DNA of 64,000 nucleotides from Devosia limi DSM 17137 (GTDB lineage Bacteria > Pseudomonadota > Alphaproteobacteria > Rhizobiales > Devosiaceae): contig NZ_FQVC01000005.1 of the NCBI RefSeq assembly GCF_900128975.1, positions 62,001 through 126,000 on the forward strand, in the 5' to 3' direction. The number at the start of each line of letters is the position of its first letter. The stretch's first letter is position 1. Below are positions 1 through 6,645 of the stretch, one piece after another. The position numbers were made by a program, and so were the translations under genes. The notes beneath the pieces were generated by a model. The model was given only the letters and a program-made list of their open reading frames with translations. It did no database searches and had not been told where the DNA came from.

Positions 1-1
1 C

Positions 2-1111
2 CGCCTCTGGGGCACTACGCGCGAGACCGATGTGCTGGCCCGGCTCGGCGGCGATGAATTTGCGCTGCTGATGCGCCCGGTCGAAGACGCCGCCGACGCC
101 GCCCGCCTCGCCGACCGTATCATCAAGGCGATGTCGGCGCCGTTCCTGATTGGCGGCCAGCAGATCGACATCGGCGCCAGCGTCGGCATCGCCGTCGGCC
201 CCAGCGATGGCGAAAAGACCGATACCCTGATGAAAAATGCCGACCTGGCGCTCTACAAGGCCAAGAGCGACGGCCGCTCGACCTATCATTTCTTCGAAAG
301 CGGCATGGATGCGGCCCTGCAGCAGCGCCGCTCCATCGAGGCGGGCCTGCGCGTCGCGCTGCAGCGCAACGAGCTGCGCCTGGTGTTCCAGCCCTTGCTC
401 GGCATGAGCGAGAACCGCGTCACCTGCGTTGAGGCCCTGCTGCGCTGGGATCACGACAACCGCACCATCTCGCCGGCCGAATTCATCCCCATTGCCGAGG
501 AAACCGGGCTGATCGTCCCGATTGGCGAATGGGTGCTGCGCGAGGCCTGCAAGACCGCCGCCACCTGGCCGGGCGATGTGCGCATCGCCGTCAATCTGTC
601 GCCCATCCAGTTCAAGAACCGCGATCTCGTCGGCCTGGTAAAATCGGCGCTGGCCGACGCCAAGCTCGCCCCCACCCGGCTCGAACTGGAAATCACCGAA
701 TCGCTGCTCCTGGCCGATAGCGACAGCACCATCCGCGCGCTGCACGAATTGCGCGCCATGGGCGTGCGCATCTCCATGGATGATTTCGGCACCGGCTATT
801 CGTCGCTGTCCTATCTGCGCTCCTTCCCCTTCGACAAGATCAAGATCGACCGCTCCTTCATGCGCGATCTGACCAAGCGCGGCGATAGCCTCGCGATCAT
901 CAAGGCCGTGATCGGGCTCGGCCAGTCGCTGGGCATGGCCACCACCGCCGAAGGCGTCGAGACCGAGGAACAGCTCGAAATGGTGCGCAGCCAGGGCTGC
1001 TCGGAAGTCCAGGGCTTCCTGTTCTCGCCCCCGGTTCCGGCCGCCGCGATGGCGACCCTGCTGCAGATCGATCATGTCACACCGCACCGCGGCGGCATGC
1101 GGGCGTCCTGA
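2..1111 (+). CDS. GGDEF/EAL cyclic-di-GMP protein, 5' end outside window
   Basis: Partial: the reading frame is open to the left edge, so the N-terminus lies outside; 369 residues are visible. The end of a diguanylate cyclase domain comes first with an intact GGDEF motif (visible residues 16-20), followed by a full EAL phosphodiesterase domain: EALLRW near residue 144, an AVNLSP stretch, LEITES, DDFGTGYSS near residue 260, KIKIDRSF, TAEGVET and QGFLFS. All residues that normally bind metal and c-di-GMP in EAL enzymes appear present, so the protein could both make and degrade c-di-GMP. The sensory part cannot be seen. It is followed by a separately started sigma-like gene. Domain assignment is firm; the in vivo direction of the activity is not predictable. 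Confidence 0.95.
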   Translation, partial: RLWGTTRETDVLARLGGDEFALLMRPVEDAADAARLADRIIKAMSAPFLIGGQQIDIGASVGIAVGPSDGEKTDTLMKNADLALYKAKSDGRSTYHFFESGMDAALQQRRSIEAGLRVALQRNELRLVFQPLLGMSENRVTCVEALLRWDHDNRTISPAEFIPIAEETGLIVPIGEWVLREACKTAATWPGDVRIAVNLSPIQFKNRDLVGLVKSALADAKLAPTRLELEITESLLLADSDSTIRALHELRAMGVRISMDDFGTGYSSLSYLRSFPFDKIKIDRSFMRDLTKRGDSLAIIKAVIGLGQSLGMATTAEGVETEEQLEMVRSQGCSEVQGFLFSPPVPAAAMATLLQIDHVTPHRGGMRAS

Positions 1112-1181
1112 CGCACCTGCCCGTTTGCGCTTTGGCGCTTTCCAAGTCACCTTGTCGGGATTCGCACAGGGTGGACTTGCC

Positions 1182-1787
1182 ATGCACAGAAACGACTATG
1201 ACCACCTGCTGGGCGTCGCCCGCCGCTGGTCGCGCCGCCCCGATGAAGCCGAGGATCTGGTGCAGGAGGCGCTGCTCGAAGCCGTGCGCAGCGGGCACAC
1301 CGATCCCGCCGGCAGCCCCGATACGCGCTGGCTGGCCGGCGTCATCCGCAATCGGGCGCGCCTGGCCGCCCGGGGCGCCAGCCGCCGCCAGCGCCGCGAG
1401 AGCCATTGGCAGGAATTGCGCCAGCACCCGGCCCCCCCGGCCGAGCCGCTCGATCTGGCCGCCATGCTCTCGGCCCTGCCCCCGTCGCTGAAAGCGGTCG
1501 CCGCACTGACCCTGTCCGGCCATAACCGCCGCGAAATCGCCTATCTGCTCGATTTGTCCGATGCCGCATTGCGCCAGCGCATCACCGCGCTCAAGCGCCA
1601 TCTGACCGCCCAGGGCGTCGCCATGCCCGATGGCATGCCCGGCCTCAATCTCGATCTGGCCTATGGCCGCATCCGCGATGCCCTGCTGCCCGGCCTGCTG
1701 CGCCAGGGCGGCGTCTTCGCCAGCCATGACCCGGACGGACATTTATTCGTGGTGCGGGCTCACAAAATGCCAGTCGGCGGCAACTGA
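1182..1787 (+). CDS. ECF-type sigma-70 family factor
   Basis: 201 residues. Region 2 is recognisable (RRPDEAEDLVQEALLEAV near residues 16-33) and region 4 contains a helix-turn-helix (LPPSLKAVAALTLSG...EIAYLLDLSDAALRQRITALKRHL near residues 100-145). Such small sigma factors direct RNA polymerase to a few stress or envelope promoters. A longer in-frame ORF begins at 1074, inside the preceding gene; ATG 1182 is preferred because the sigma-2 region begins right after it and it lies after the EAL gene's stop. No anti-sigma gene adjoins it. The C-terminal ~50 residues after region 4 are not typical of minimal ECF factors. The two VOC genes downstream could be its targets, which is only an inference from position. 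Confidence 0.8.
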   Translation: MHRNDYDHLLGVARRWSRRPDEAEDLVQEALLEAVRSGHTDPAGSPDTRWLAGVIRNRARLAARGASRRQRRESHWQELRQHPAPPAEPLDLAAMLSALPPSLKAVAALTLSGHNRREIAYLLDLSDAALRQRITALKRHLTAQGVAMPDGMPGLNLDLAYGRIRDALLPGLLRQGGVFASHDPDGHLFVVRAHKMPVGGN

Positions 1788-1792
1788 TGGAT

Positions 1793-1810
1793 AGGTCCCC
1801 CGGGGGACCT
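1793..1810. repeat. Perfect 18-bp palindrome between sigma-like gene and VOC genes
   Basis: AGGTCCCCC at 1793-1801 is followed directly by its reverse complement GGGGGACCT at 1802-1810. There is no spacer, so it is less suited to an RNA hairpin than to a dimeric DNA-binding protein. It sits 5 nt after the sigma-like gene's stop and 18 nt before the ATG of the first VOC gene. Confidence 0.6.
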
Positions 1811-1828
1811 GTTCGAAAAGGACCTTTC

Positions 1829-2224
1829 ATGCTCGCCCAACCGTCTGAAACCTGTCTCGTCTTTCATAGCCGCGATCTCGACCGGACCGCCCGCTTCTAT
1901 CGCGACGTCTTCGGCTTTGACTTTGAACACCGCGGCAGCGGTGCCAGTCGCCTGCTGTTCCTGCGCCTCGGCCCGGTCTTCAGCATCAGCTTCATGGCCG
2001 GCACGCCCCAGCCGGGCACCAGCCTGCTGGTCACGTTCACCCTGCCAGATGGCGGCATCGCCGATGTCGTCGATGGCCTGGCGCGCCTGGGTGCCACCAT
2101 CGTCGCCCCCGTGGGGGATGCGCCTGCCGGCAAGGGCGCGGCCTTTCGCGATCCCGACGACCATATCCTGGGCCTTTACCAGGCCGCCGATAAACCCCTG
2201 ACCCTCCAGGAGAACACCCCATGA
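1829..2224 (+). CDS. VOC-superfamily (glyoxalase/bleomycin-resistance fold) protein 1
   Basis: 131 residues. The N-terminal part reads LVFHSRDLDRTARFYRDVFGF, the hallmark first beta-alpha-beta unit of the vicinal-oxygen-chelate fold, and the C-terminal half has FRDPDDHILGLYQ, the typical last strand with a metal-ligand-like position. Members include glyoxalase I, extradiol dioxygenases and antibiotic-binding proteins; the substrate cannot be deduced. ATG 1829 was chosen over an in-frame ATG at 1787 because an AAAGGA ribosome-binding site precedes it and the fold starts there. Its stop overlaps the start of the next VOC gene (ATGA), so the two are translationally coupled. Confidence 0.85.
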   Translation: MLAQPSETCLVFHSRDLDRTARFYRDVFGFDFEHRGSGASRLLFLRLGPVFSISFMAGTPQPGTSLLVTFTLPDGGIADVVDGLARLGATIVAPVGDAPAGKGAAFRDPDDHILGLYQAADKPLTLQENTP

Positions 2225-2604
2225 GCTTCAAGCCCAAAAGCGCCAGCATCGTCTTCTATGTCAGCGACATCGAACGCACCGAGGCTTTCTATCGCCGCAC
2301 CTTCAATCTCGATCTGATCCGCCAGGATGGGGCCGAACCGTTCTGGCTGCAGGCCAGTCTGGCTGGTGGCCTCGAGCTGATCTTCTTCCAGATGGACGGC
2401 CAGCGCGGCAACACCCCGGCGCTGGTCTTCGATGTCGAAGGTGGCGGCATTGACGACATCGTTGCCGATCTGGTGGCCGAGGGCGTCACCATCGTCACCC
2501 CGGTATCGGAGGCACCCGGCGGCTGGAGTGCCGATTTTCTGGATCCCGATGGCTTTGGCCTGGGCCTCTGGCAGGCCGGCGAACTGCCCCGGTCACTGCG
2601 GTAA
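2221..2604 (+). CDS. VOC-superfamily protein 2
   Basis: 127 residues, a second single-domain VOC protein with SIVFYVSDIERTEAFYRRTFNL at the N-terminus and ADFLDPDGFGLGLWQ at the C-terminus. It is a distant paralogue of the gene before it and overlaps it by 4 nt. VOC domains usually pair, so the two products could form a heterodimer with a shared active site; this is inference. No substrate can be named. Confidence 0.85.
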   Translation: MSFKPKSASIVFYVSDIERTEAFYRRTFNLDLIRQDGAEPFWLQASLAGGLELIFFQMDGQRGNTPALVFDVEGGGIDDIVADLVAEGVTIVTPVSEAPGGWSADFLDPDGFGLGLWQAGELPRSLR

Positions 2605-2614
2605 AACCGCGATC

Positions 2615-2636
2615 GGGCGGCTCTCGCGGGCCGCCC
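2615..2636 (+). terminator. GC hairpin after VOC genes
   Basis: GGGCGGC (2615-2621) pairs with GCCGCCC (2630-2636) around an 8-nt loop, 10 nt after the second VOC stop codon. No T-run follows, so it is only a possible terminator or mRNA-protecting hairpin. The rest of the 235-nt gap to typA shows no gene. Confidence 0.35.
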
Positions 2637-2839
2637 GCATTCCAGCCCTGCGCAAACGCCATCTTGTGTCGCGGCGCTCTGTGCTGTATTGGCACGCCCG
2701 ACTGCGCCACTAACGCCCCTATTGGGTCGGCGCCCTGACATCCAGCATGGTTTGGCCGGTTCCGGTTCACAAGAGTATTCCTGTGGACGTGTTTTTGGGA
2801 CCCCTGCTCAAGTCATGCCAACGAGGCTGACAAAACCAC

Positions 2840-4651
2840 ATGAGCTTGCGCAACATTGCCATCATTGCCCACGTTGACCACGGCAAGACGACACTGATCG
2901 ACGTCCTTCTCAAGCAATCCGGCTCCTTCCGTGAAAACGAGCGCGTCGAAGAGCGCGCCATGGACTCCAACGACATCGAGCGCGAACGCGGGATCACCAT
3001 TCTCGCCAAGGTGACCTCGCTGCTCTGGAAAGATACCCGCATCAATATCGTCGACACCCCCGGCCACGCCGACTTCGGCGGCGAAGTCGAGCGTATCCTG
3101 TCGATGGTCGATGGCGTGGTGATCCTGGTGGACGCGGCCGAAGGCCCGATGCCCCAGACCAAGTTCGTGCTCGGCAAGGCGCTGGCCCAGGGCCTGCGCC
3201 CGATCGTGGCGATCAACAAGATCGACAAGTCCGACGAGCGGCACCTCGAAGTGCTCGAAGAAATCTTCGACCTGTTCATCGCCCTCGATGCGACCCCCGA
3301 ACAGCTGGACTTCCCGGTGCTTTACGGCGCTGCCAAGCTCGGCTGGATGGCCAGCGAGCCCGATGGCGCCCGCGAAAGCCTGGCCCCGCTGCTCGACAAG
3401 GTCGTCGAGCACGTGCCCGAGCCCAAGACCGAAACCGGCCCGTTCCGCATGCTGGTCACCACCATCGAGCGCAACCCCTTCCTGGGCCGCATCCTGACCG
3501 GCCGCGTCTTCTCGGGCTCCGTCAAGGCGGGCGATCCGATCCACACGCTCAGCCGTGAAGGCAAGATCATCGAGAAGGGCCGCGTCTCCAAGGTCCTGGC
3601 CTTCCGTGGCCTGGAGCGCACCCCGGTTGATGTCGGTGAAGCCGGCGACATCGTCGCCATTGCGGGTCTCGAGACCACCACCGTTGCCGATACCATTTCG
3701 GTACCGTCCAATATGGAGCCGATCGCGTCCAAGCCGATCGATCCCCCGACCCTGTCGGTCACCTTCCGCATCAATGACGGCCCGCTGGCCGGCCGTGAAG
3801 GCGACAAGGTGCAGAGCCGCGTCATCCGTGAACGCCTGATGCGCGAAGCCGAGGGCAACGTCGCCATCAAGGTGACGCCGGGCGATGACAATGACTCCTT
3901 CGACGTGGCCGGCCGTGGCGAATTGCAGCTGGCCGTGCTGATCGAAAACATGCGCCGCGAAGGCTTCGAGCTCACCATTGGTCGCCCCAAGGTGCTGTTC
4001 AAGGAAGAGAACGGCGAGAAGCTGGAGCCGATCGAGGAAGTCATCATCGACGTCGATGACGAACACACCGGCACGGTCGTTCAGAAGATGACCGAGCGGA
4101 AGGGCGAACTGGTCGAGATGCGTCCGTCCGGCGTTGGCCGGACCCGTATTCGCCTGCTGGTTCCCACCCGCTCGCTGATCGGCTACCAGCCCGAGCTGCT
4201 GAGCGACACCCGCGGCACCGCCATCTTCAACCGCCTGTTCCACTCCTTCGCCCCGTTCAAGGGCGAATTGCCAGGCCGTCGCACCGGCGTGCTGATCTCG
4301 AACGGCACCGGCCAGTCCGTCGCCTTCGCGCTGTGGAACCTGGAAGATCGCGGCCCGATCATGATCGACGCTGGCGTCGACATCTATGAAGGCATGATCA
4401 TCGGCGAGCACAGCCGCGACAACGACCTTGAGGTCAACGCCCTCAAGGGCAAGCAGCTGACCAATATCCGCACCACGTCCAAGGACGAAGCGGTGCGCCT
4501 GACCACGCCCAAGAAGCTGACCCTCGAGCAGTCGCTCGGCTACATCGCCGAAGACGAATATGTCGAGGTGACGCCCAAGTCGATCCGCCTGCGCAAGATC
4601 TGGCTCGATCCCAACGATCGCAAGCGCGCCCTGCGCTCCAAGGCAAGCTAA
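2840..4651 (+). CDS. typA: Ribosome-associated translational GTPase TypA/BipA
   Basis: 603 residues, the normal length. It starts MSLRNIAIIAHVDHGKTTL (G1/P-loop AHVDHGKT), then has the switch region RGITI, DTPGHADFGGEV (G3), NKIDK (G4), an EF-Tu-like beta-barrel, EF-G III/V-like domains and the TypA-specific C-terminal domain. The protein binds the 70S ribosome near the EF-G site and helps 50S assembly and growth under cold or stress. It is transcribed alone: a GC hairpin lies upstream and a strong terminator follows. Confidence 0.98.
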   Translation: MSLRNIAIIAHVDHGKTTLIDVLLKQSGSFRENERVEERAMDSNDIERERGITILAKVTSLLWKDTRINIVDTPGHADFGGEVERILSMVDGVVILVDAAEGPMPQTKFVLGKALAQGLRPIVAINKIDKSDERHLEVLEEIFDLFIALDATPEQLDFPVLYGAAKLGWMASEPDGARESLAPLLDKVVEHVPEPKTETGPFRMLVTTIERNPFLGRILTGRVFSGSVKAGDPIHTLSREGKIIEKGRVSKVLAFRGLERTPVDVGEAGDIVAIAGLETTTVADTISVPSNMEPIASKPIDPPTLSVTFRINDGPLAGREGDKVQSRVIRERLMREAEGNVAIKVTPGDDNDSFDVAGRGELQLAVLIENMRREGFELTIGRPKVLFKEENGEKLEPIEEVIIDVDDEHTGTVVQKMTERKGELVEMRPSGVGRTRIRLLVPTRSLIGYQPELLSDTRGTAIFNRLFHSFAPFKGELPGRRTGVLISNGTGQSVAFALWNLEDRGPIMIDAGVDIYEGMIIGEHSRDNDLEVNALKGKQLTNIRTTSKDEAVRLTTPKKLTLEQSLGYIAEDEYVEVTPKSIRLRKIWLDPNDRKRALRSKAS

Positions 4652-4659
4652 ACAATCAG

Positions 4660-4690
4660 GGGCCCCACGGAAACGTCGGGGCCCTTACTC
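4660..4690 (+). terminator. Rho-independent terminator of typA
   Basis: GGGCCCC-ACG (4660-4669) pairs with CGT-C-GGGGCCC (4674-4684) with one bulged C, closed by a GAAA tetraloop, and is followed by TTACTCTTTCTT. It starts 9 nt after the typA stop. Confidence 0.8.
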
Positions 4691-4742
4691 TTTCTTGGTG
4701 TTTGGCCACCATCTTGCCACCGAGTTCGCTAGGAGTGCCCCC

Positions 4743-5351
4743 ATGACCGACTGGATCATCCAAACCATCTCCGACTGGGGCTATCTCGGCATCTTCATGG
4801 TGATGCTGGCCGAGTCCATCTTTCCCCCCATTCCCTCCGAACTGATCATCCCCTTTGCCGGCTTTGCCGCCGCCAATGGCGATCTCCACTTCGCCGGGGT
4901 GCTGGCAGCCGCCACCTTCGGCGCCGTCGTCGGCATGCTGCCCTGGTACTATGCCGGGCGCCTGTTCGGGCTCGGGCGGGTGCGCCGCCTCGCCGACCGT
5001 TTCGGGCGTGTCATGACCATCAATGCCGAGGAAATCGACGTCGCCGTCGACTGGTTCCGCCGCTTCGGTCCCATCATCGTGCTGTTCGGCCGACTGATGC
5101 CGCTGATCCGGACGCTGATATCGATCCCCGCCGGCCTCGCCCGCATGCCGCTGCCCATCTTTCTGGCCGCCTCCACCACCGGCGCGCTGATCTGGAACCT
5201 CATCCTCACCTCGGCCGGCTACCTGCTGCACGAGCATTACGACCTGGTCGAAGTGATCCTGGATCCGCTGAGCTACATCGTGCTGGGCCTCGTCGTGCTG
5301 ATCTACCTGGTGCGGCTGCTGATGTGGAAGCCAAGCAAGCCCGCCGCCTGA
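4743..5351 (+). CDS. DedA family (VTT domain) inner-membrane protein
   Basis: 202 residues with several membrane segments and the DedA signature: SIFPPIPSELIIPFAG near residue 23, then WYYAGRLFG, FRRFGPIIVLFGRLMPLIRTLISIPAGLARM and a C-terminal hydrophobic helix. DedA proteins are polytopic membrane proteins linked to lipid carrier recycling and membrane potential homeostasis. An in-frame ATG exists at 4695, inside the typA terminator; ATG 4743 is preferred because it has the AGGAG site at 4730-4734 and begins the conserved domain. Confidence 0.92.
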   Translation: MTDWIIQTISDWGYLGIFMVMLAESIFPPIPSELIIPFAGFAAANGDLHFAGVLAAATFGAVVGMLPWYYAGRLFGLGRVRRLADRFGRVMTINAEEIDVAVDWFRRFGPIIVLFGRLMPLIRTLISIPAGLARMPLPIFLAASTTGALIWNLILTSAGYLLHEHYDLVEVILDPLSYIVLGLVVLIYLVRLLMWKPSKPAA

Positions 5352-5414
5352 CACCGCCCCTGCAGCCATCACCCCCACCGCATCACGCCCGCGCTTGACC
5401 CGAGGGGCCCTCTC

Positions 5415-5442
5415 GCAGAATGCAACCCGGCTTGCATTCTGC
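5415..5442. promoter_or_regulatory. 11-bp inverted repeat at about -118, possible enhancer site
   Basis: GCAGAATGCAA (5415-5425) and TTGCATTCTGC (5432-5442) are perfect inverse copies separated by CCCGGC. The centre is about 118 bp upstream of the start expected from the sigma-54 promoter at 5520-5536. That is the usual distance for the upstream activating sequence of an NtrC-type enhancer-binding protein. It could instead be a hairpin in RNA; no T-run follows. Confidence 0.45.
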
Positions 5443-5519
5443 AACACCCATCCCCCGCAAATCGCGAAACTTTCCAAGACCTTAACGCAGAAAACCCCCG
5501 TTTTCCCGGCGCCGCGCAC

Positions 5520-5536
5520 TTGGCACGCTTCCTGCA
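5520..5536 (+). promoter_or_regulatory. Sigma-54 (RpoN) -24/-12 promoter
   Basis: TTGGCACGCTTCCTGCA matches the sigma-54 consensus YTGGCACG-N4-TTGCW at every position except one (C for the first T of TTGC). The invariant GG (5522-5523) and GC (5534-5535) are separated by exactly 10 nt, the required spacing. Expected transcription start is about 5546-5548. Confidence 0.75.
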
Positions 5537-5546
5537 ATTGTATGGA

Positions 5547-5625
5547 TATCCGGGTTGTTGTTTTGCGTACCGGATGTCAGTCATTTGAGCCCTGCACCGT
5601 TTGACCCGGTGCGGGGCTCTTGGTT
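5547..5625 (+). ncRNA. Candidate sigma-54-dependent small RNA with two hairpins
   Basis: Downstream of the sigma-54 promoter, ATCCGG (5548-5553) pairs with CCGGAT (5570-5575) around a 16-nt U/G-rich loop. GAGCCC-T-GCACCG (5587-5599) then pairs with CGGTGC-G-GGGCTC (5607-5619), a 12-bp stem with one mismatch, followed by TTGGTTT as a weak terminator tail. No ORF with a ribosome-binding site fits between. The unit is about 75 nt and ends before a separate -10-like GATAAT (5671-5676) that could serve yggT. It does not match an RNA family I recognise. Alternative: it is a long untranslated leader of yggT with an attenuator. Confidence 0.45.
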
Positions 5626-5700
5626 TGGCGGCGCGCGTCGTGCCCTTGTCCTGTGCCGTCCAACCCATTAGATAATCGGGACCTTTCATCGGAGACGCCC

Positions 5701-5991
5701 ATGCGCGCCGTGCTCGACATCATCCTTCTCATCCTCCAGCTTTACTGGTGGGTCGTCCTGGCCATGATCATCATGAGCTGGCTGATCTCGTTCAACGTGA
5801 TCAATACGCGCAATCAGTTCGTCGCCAGCGTCTGGCGCATCCTCAACCAGCTCACCGAGCCGGTGCTGCGCCCGATCCGCCGCGTCATGCCGAACTTTTC
5901 GGGGCTCGATATTTCCCCGATCATCCTGTTCCTGATCCTGTTCTTCATCGAACGCATCATCATCTATTACATCTATCCCAACGTGTTCTGA
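5701..5991 (+). CDS. YggT family membrane protein
   Basis: 96 residues: a first membrane helix (LDIILLILQLYWWVVLAMIIMSWLI), a polar middle with RILNQLTEPVLRPIRRVMPNFSGLDISPI, the YggT/CCB3 signature, and a second hydrophobic helix. YggT proteins are small integral membrane proteins, some implicated in osmotic tolerance or SepF-like membrane attachment; the exact role is unclear. ATG 5701 follows a GGAGA site; the longer frame back to 5620 runs through intergenic DNA. The next gene, DUF167, starts 3 nt after its stop, as in the yggT-yggU pair of other proteobacteria. Confidence 0.92.
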   Translation: MRAVLDIILLILQLYWWVVLAMIIMSWLISFNVINTRNQFVASVWRILNQLTEPVLRPIRRVMPNFSGLDISPIILFLILFFIERIIIYYIYPNVF

Positions 5992-5994
5992 TCT

Positions 5995-6309
5995 GTGGAT
6001 CAGCCGTCCTGCTATCGGCTCAGCCCCACCGGGCTGAGCCTTTTTGTTCGCGTCACCCCCAATGCCGGCCGCGACGCCATCGAGGGTGTCGAACTTCGTG
6101 ATGACGGCAGCGCCGTCCTCCGGCTCCGCGTCAAGGCCGTCCCTGACAAGGGCCGCGCCAACGCCGCCGTCATCGCCCTGCTCGCCAAGGCCCTCGGCAT
6201 CCCCAAATCCGCCATCACCCTCACCGCCGGCGACACCGCCCGCCAGAAAACCCTCGCCCTGTCGGGCGATGGACCAGCCCTCGCCATCGCCATCGCCGCC
6301 CTGAGCTGA
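5995..6309 (+). CDS. DUF167 (YggU) family protein
   Basis: 104 residues containing LFVRVTPNAGRDAIEGV, LRVKAVPDKGRANAAVIALLAKALGIPKSAITLTAGDTARQK, the DUF167 signature. The function is unknown; the fold is a small alpha/beta domain. The start is GTG 5995, the only candidate after the yggT stop, and it is in the same frame as yggT (TGA, one codon, GTG). Stop read-through would fuse the two proteins. Translation is probably coupled to yggT. Confidence 0.88.
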   Translation: MDQPSCYRLSPTGLSLFVRVTPNAGRDAIEGVELRDDGSAVLRLRVKAVPDKGRANAAVIALLAKALGIPKSAITLTAGDTARQKTLALSGDGPALAIAIAALS

Positions 6310-6557
6310 TCCTCCCGCGCTGCAGAACGCCCCACCCAAACCACCCGCCTGCGCCTCCCTCCCCCTTGAGGGGAGGGAATGAGGGAGGGGGTCGTGGGGC
6401 TTCTGCGCAAAACCAGGCCCCCCACGCCAGCCCTCCCCTCAAGCGGGAGGGCGCCCAGGCGCCGCTGGCCCCTGCTCGCCTTCACCCCAACCTGCGACAA
6501 TTCATCGCAATATCCATTGCTTAACCAACCAATCCCGCTAATCTCGACCACGGAAGG
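6310..6557. repeat. Gene-free stretch with two inverted GC palindromes (family 1)
   Basis: There is no convincing gene here. A palindrome with core CTCCCCCTTGAGGGGAG sits at 6357-6377 and an inverted copy (CCCTCCCCTC-AAGCGGGAGGG) at 6431-6451. The same unit recurs near 9.9-10.3 kb and 34.06-34.31 kb. The remainder is featureless upstream DNA of hppA. Confidence 0.7.
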
Positions 6558-6639
6558 GGCTCTTGGAGGGTAGGCTCTTGCCGGTTGGAGGACCGGCCAG
6601 GTCTGCGATTGAGTCCCTGGAGGAACACCGAGAGGGACT
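6558..6639 (+). promoter_or_regulatory. Structured 5' leader of hppA with repeated TGGAGG motifs
   Basis: TGGAGG occurs three times: 6564-6569, 6586-6591 and 6618-6623. The second is the entire loop of a perfect hairpin GCCGGT/ACCGGC (6580-6597). The third lies at the 5' base of the loop of AGTCCCT/AGGGACT (6612-6618 with 6633-6639), whose 3' arm overlaps the likely ribosome-binding site AGAGGGA 8 nt before the ATG. The layout suggests translational control, either by a GGA-binding protein or by competition for the ribosome. No known riboswitch class is recognised. Confidence 0.45.
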
Positions 6640-6645
6640 ATAAGA

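Noticed and set aside
1077..1742. 221-codon minus-strand frame opposite the sigma-like gene
   Set aside because: Low-complexity composition and no ribosome-binding site; the plus-strand protein has sigma-70 regions 2 and 4.
5395..5604. Plus-strand 69-codon frame between dedA and yggT
   Set aside because: It runs through the dyad, the sigma-54 promoter and both hairpins and has no ribosome-binding site, so the RNA interpretation fits better.
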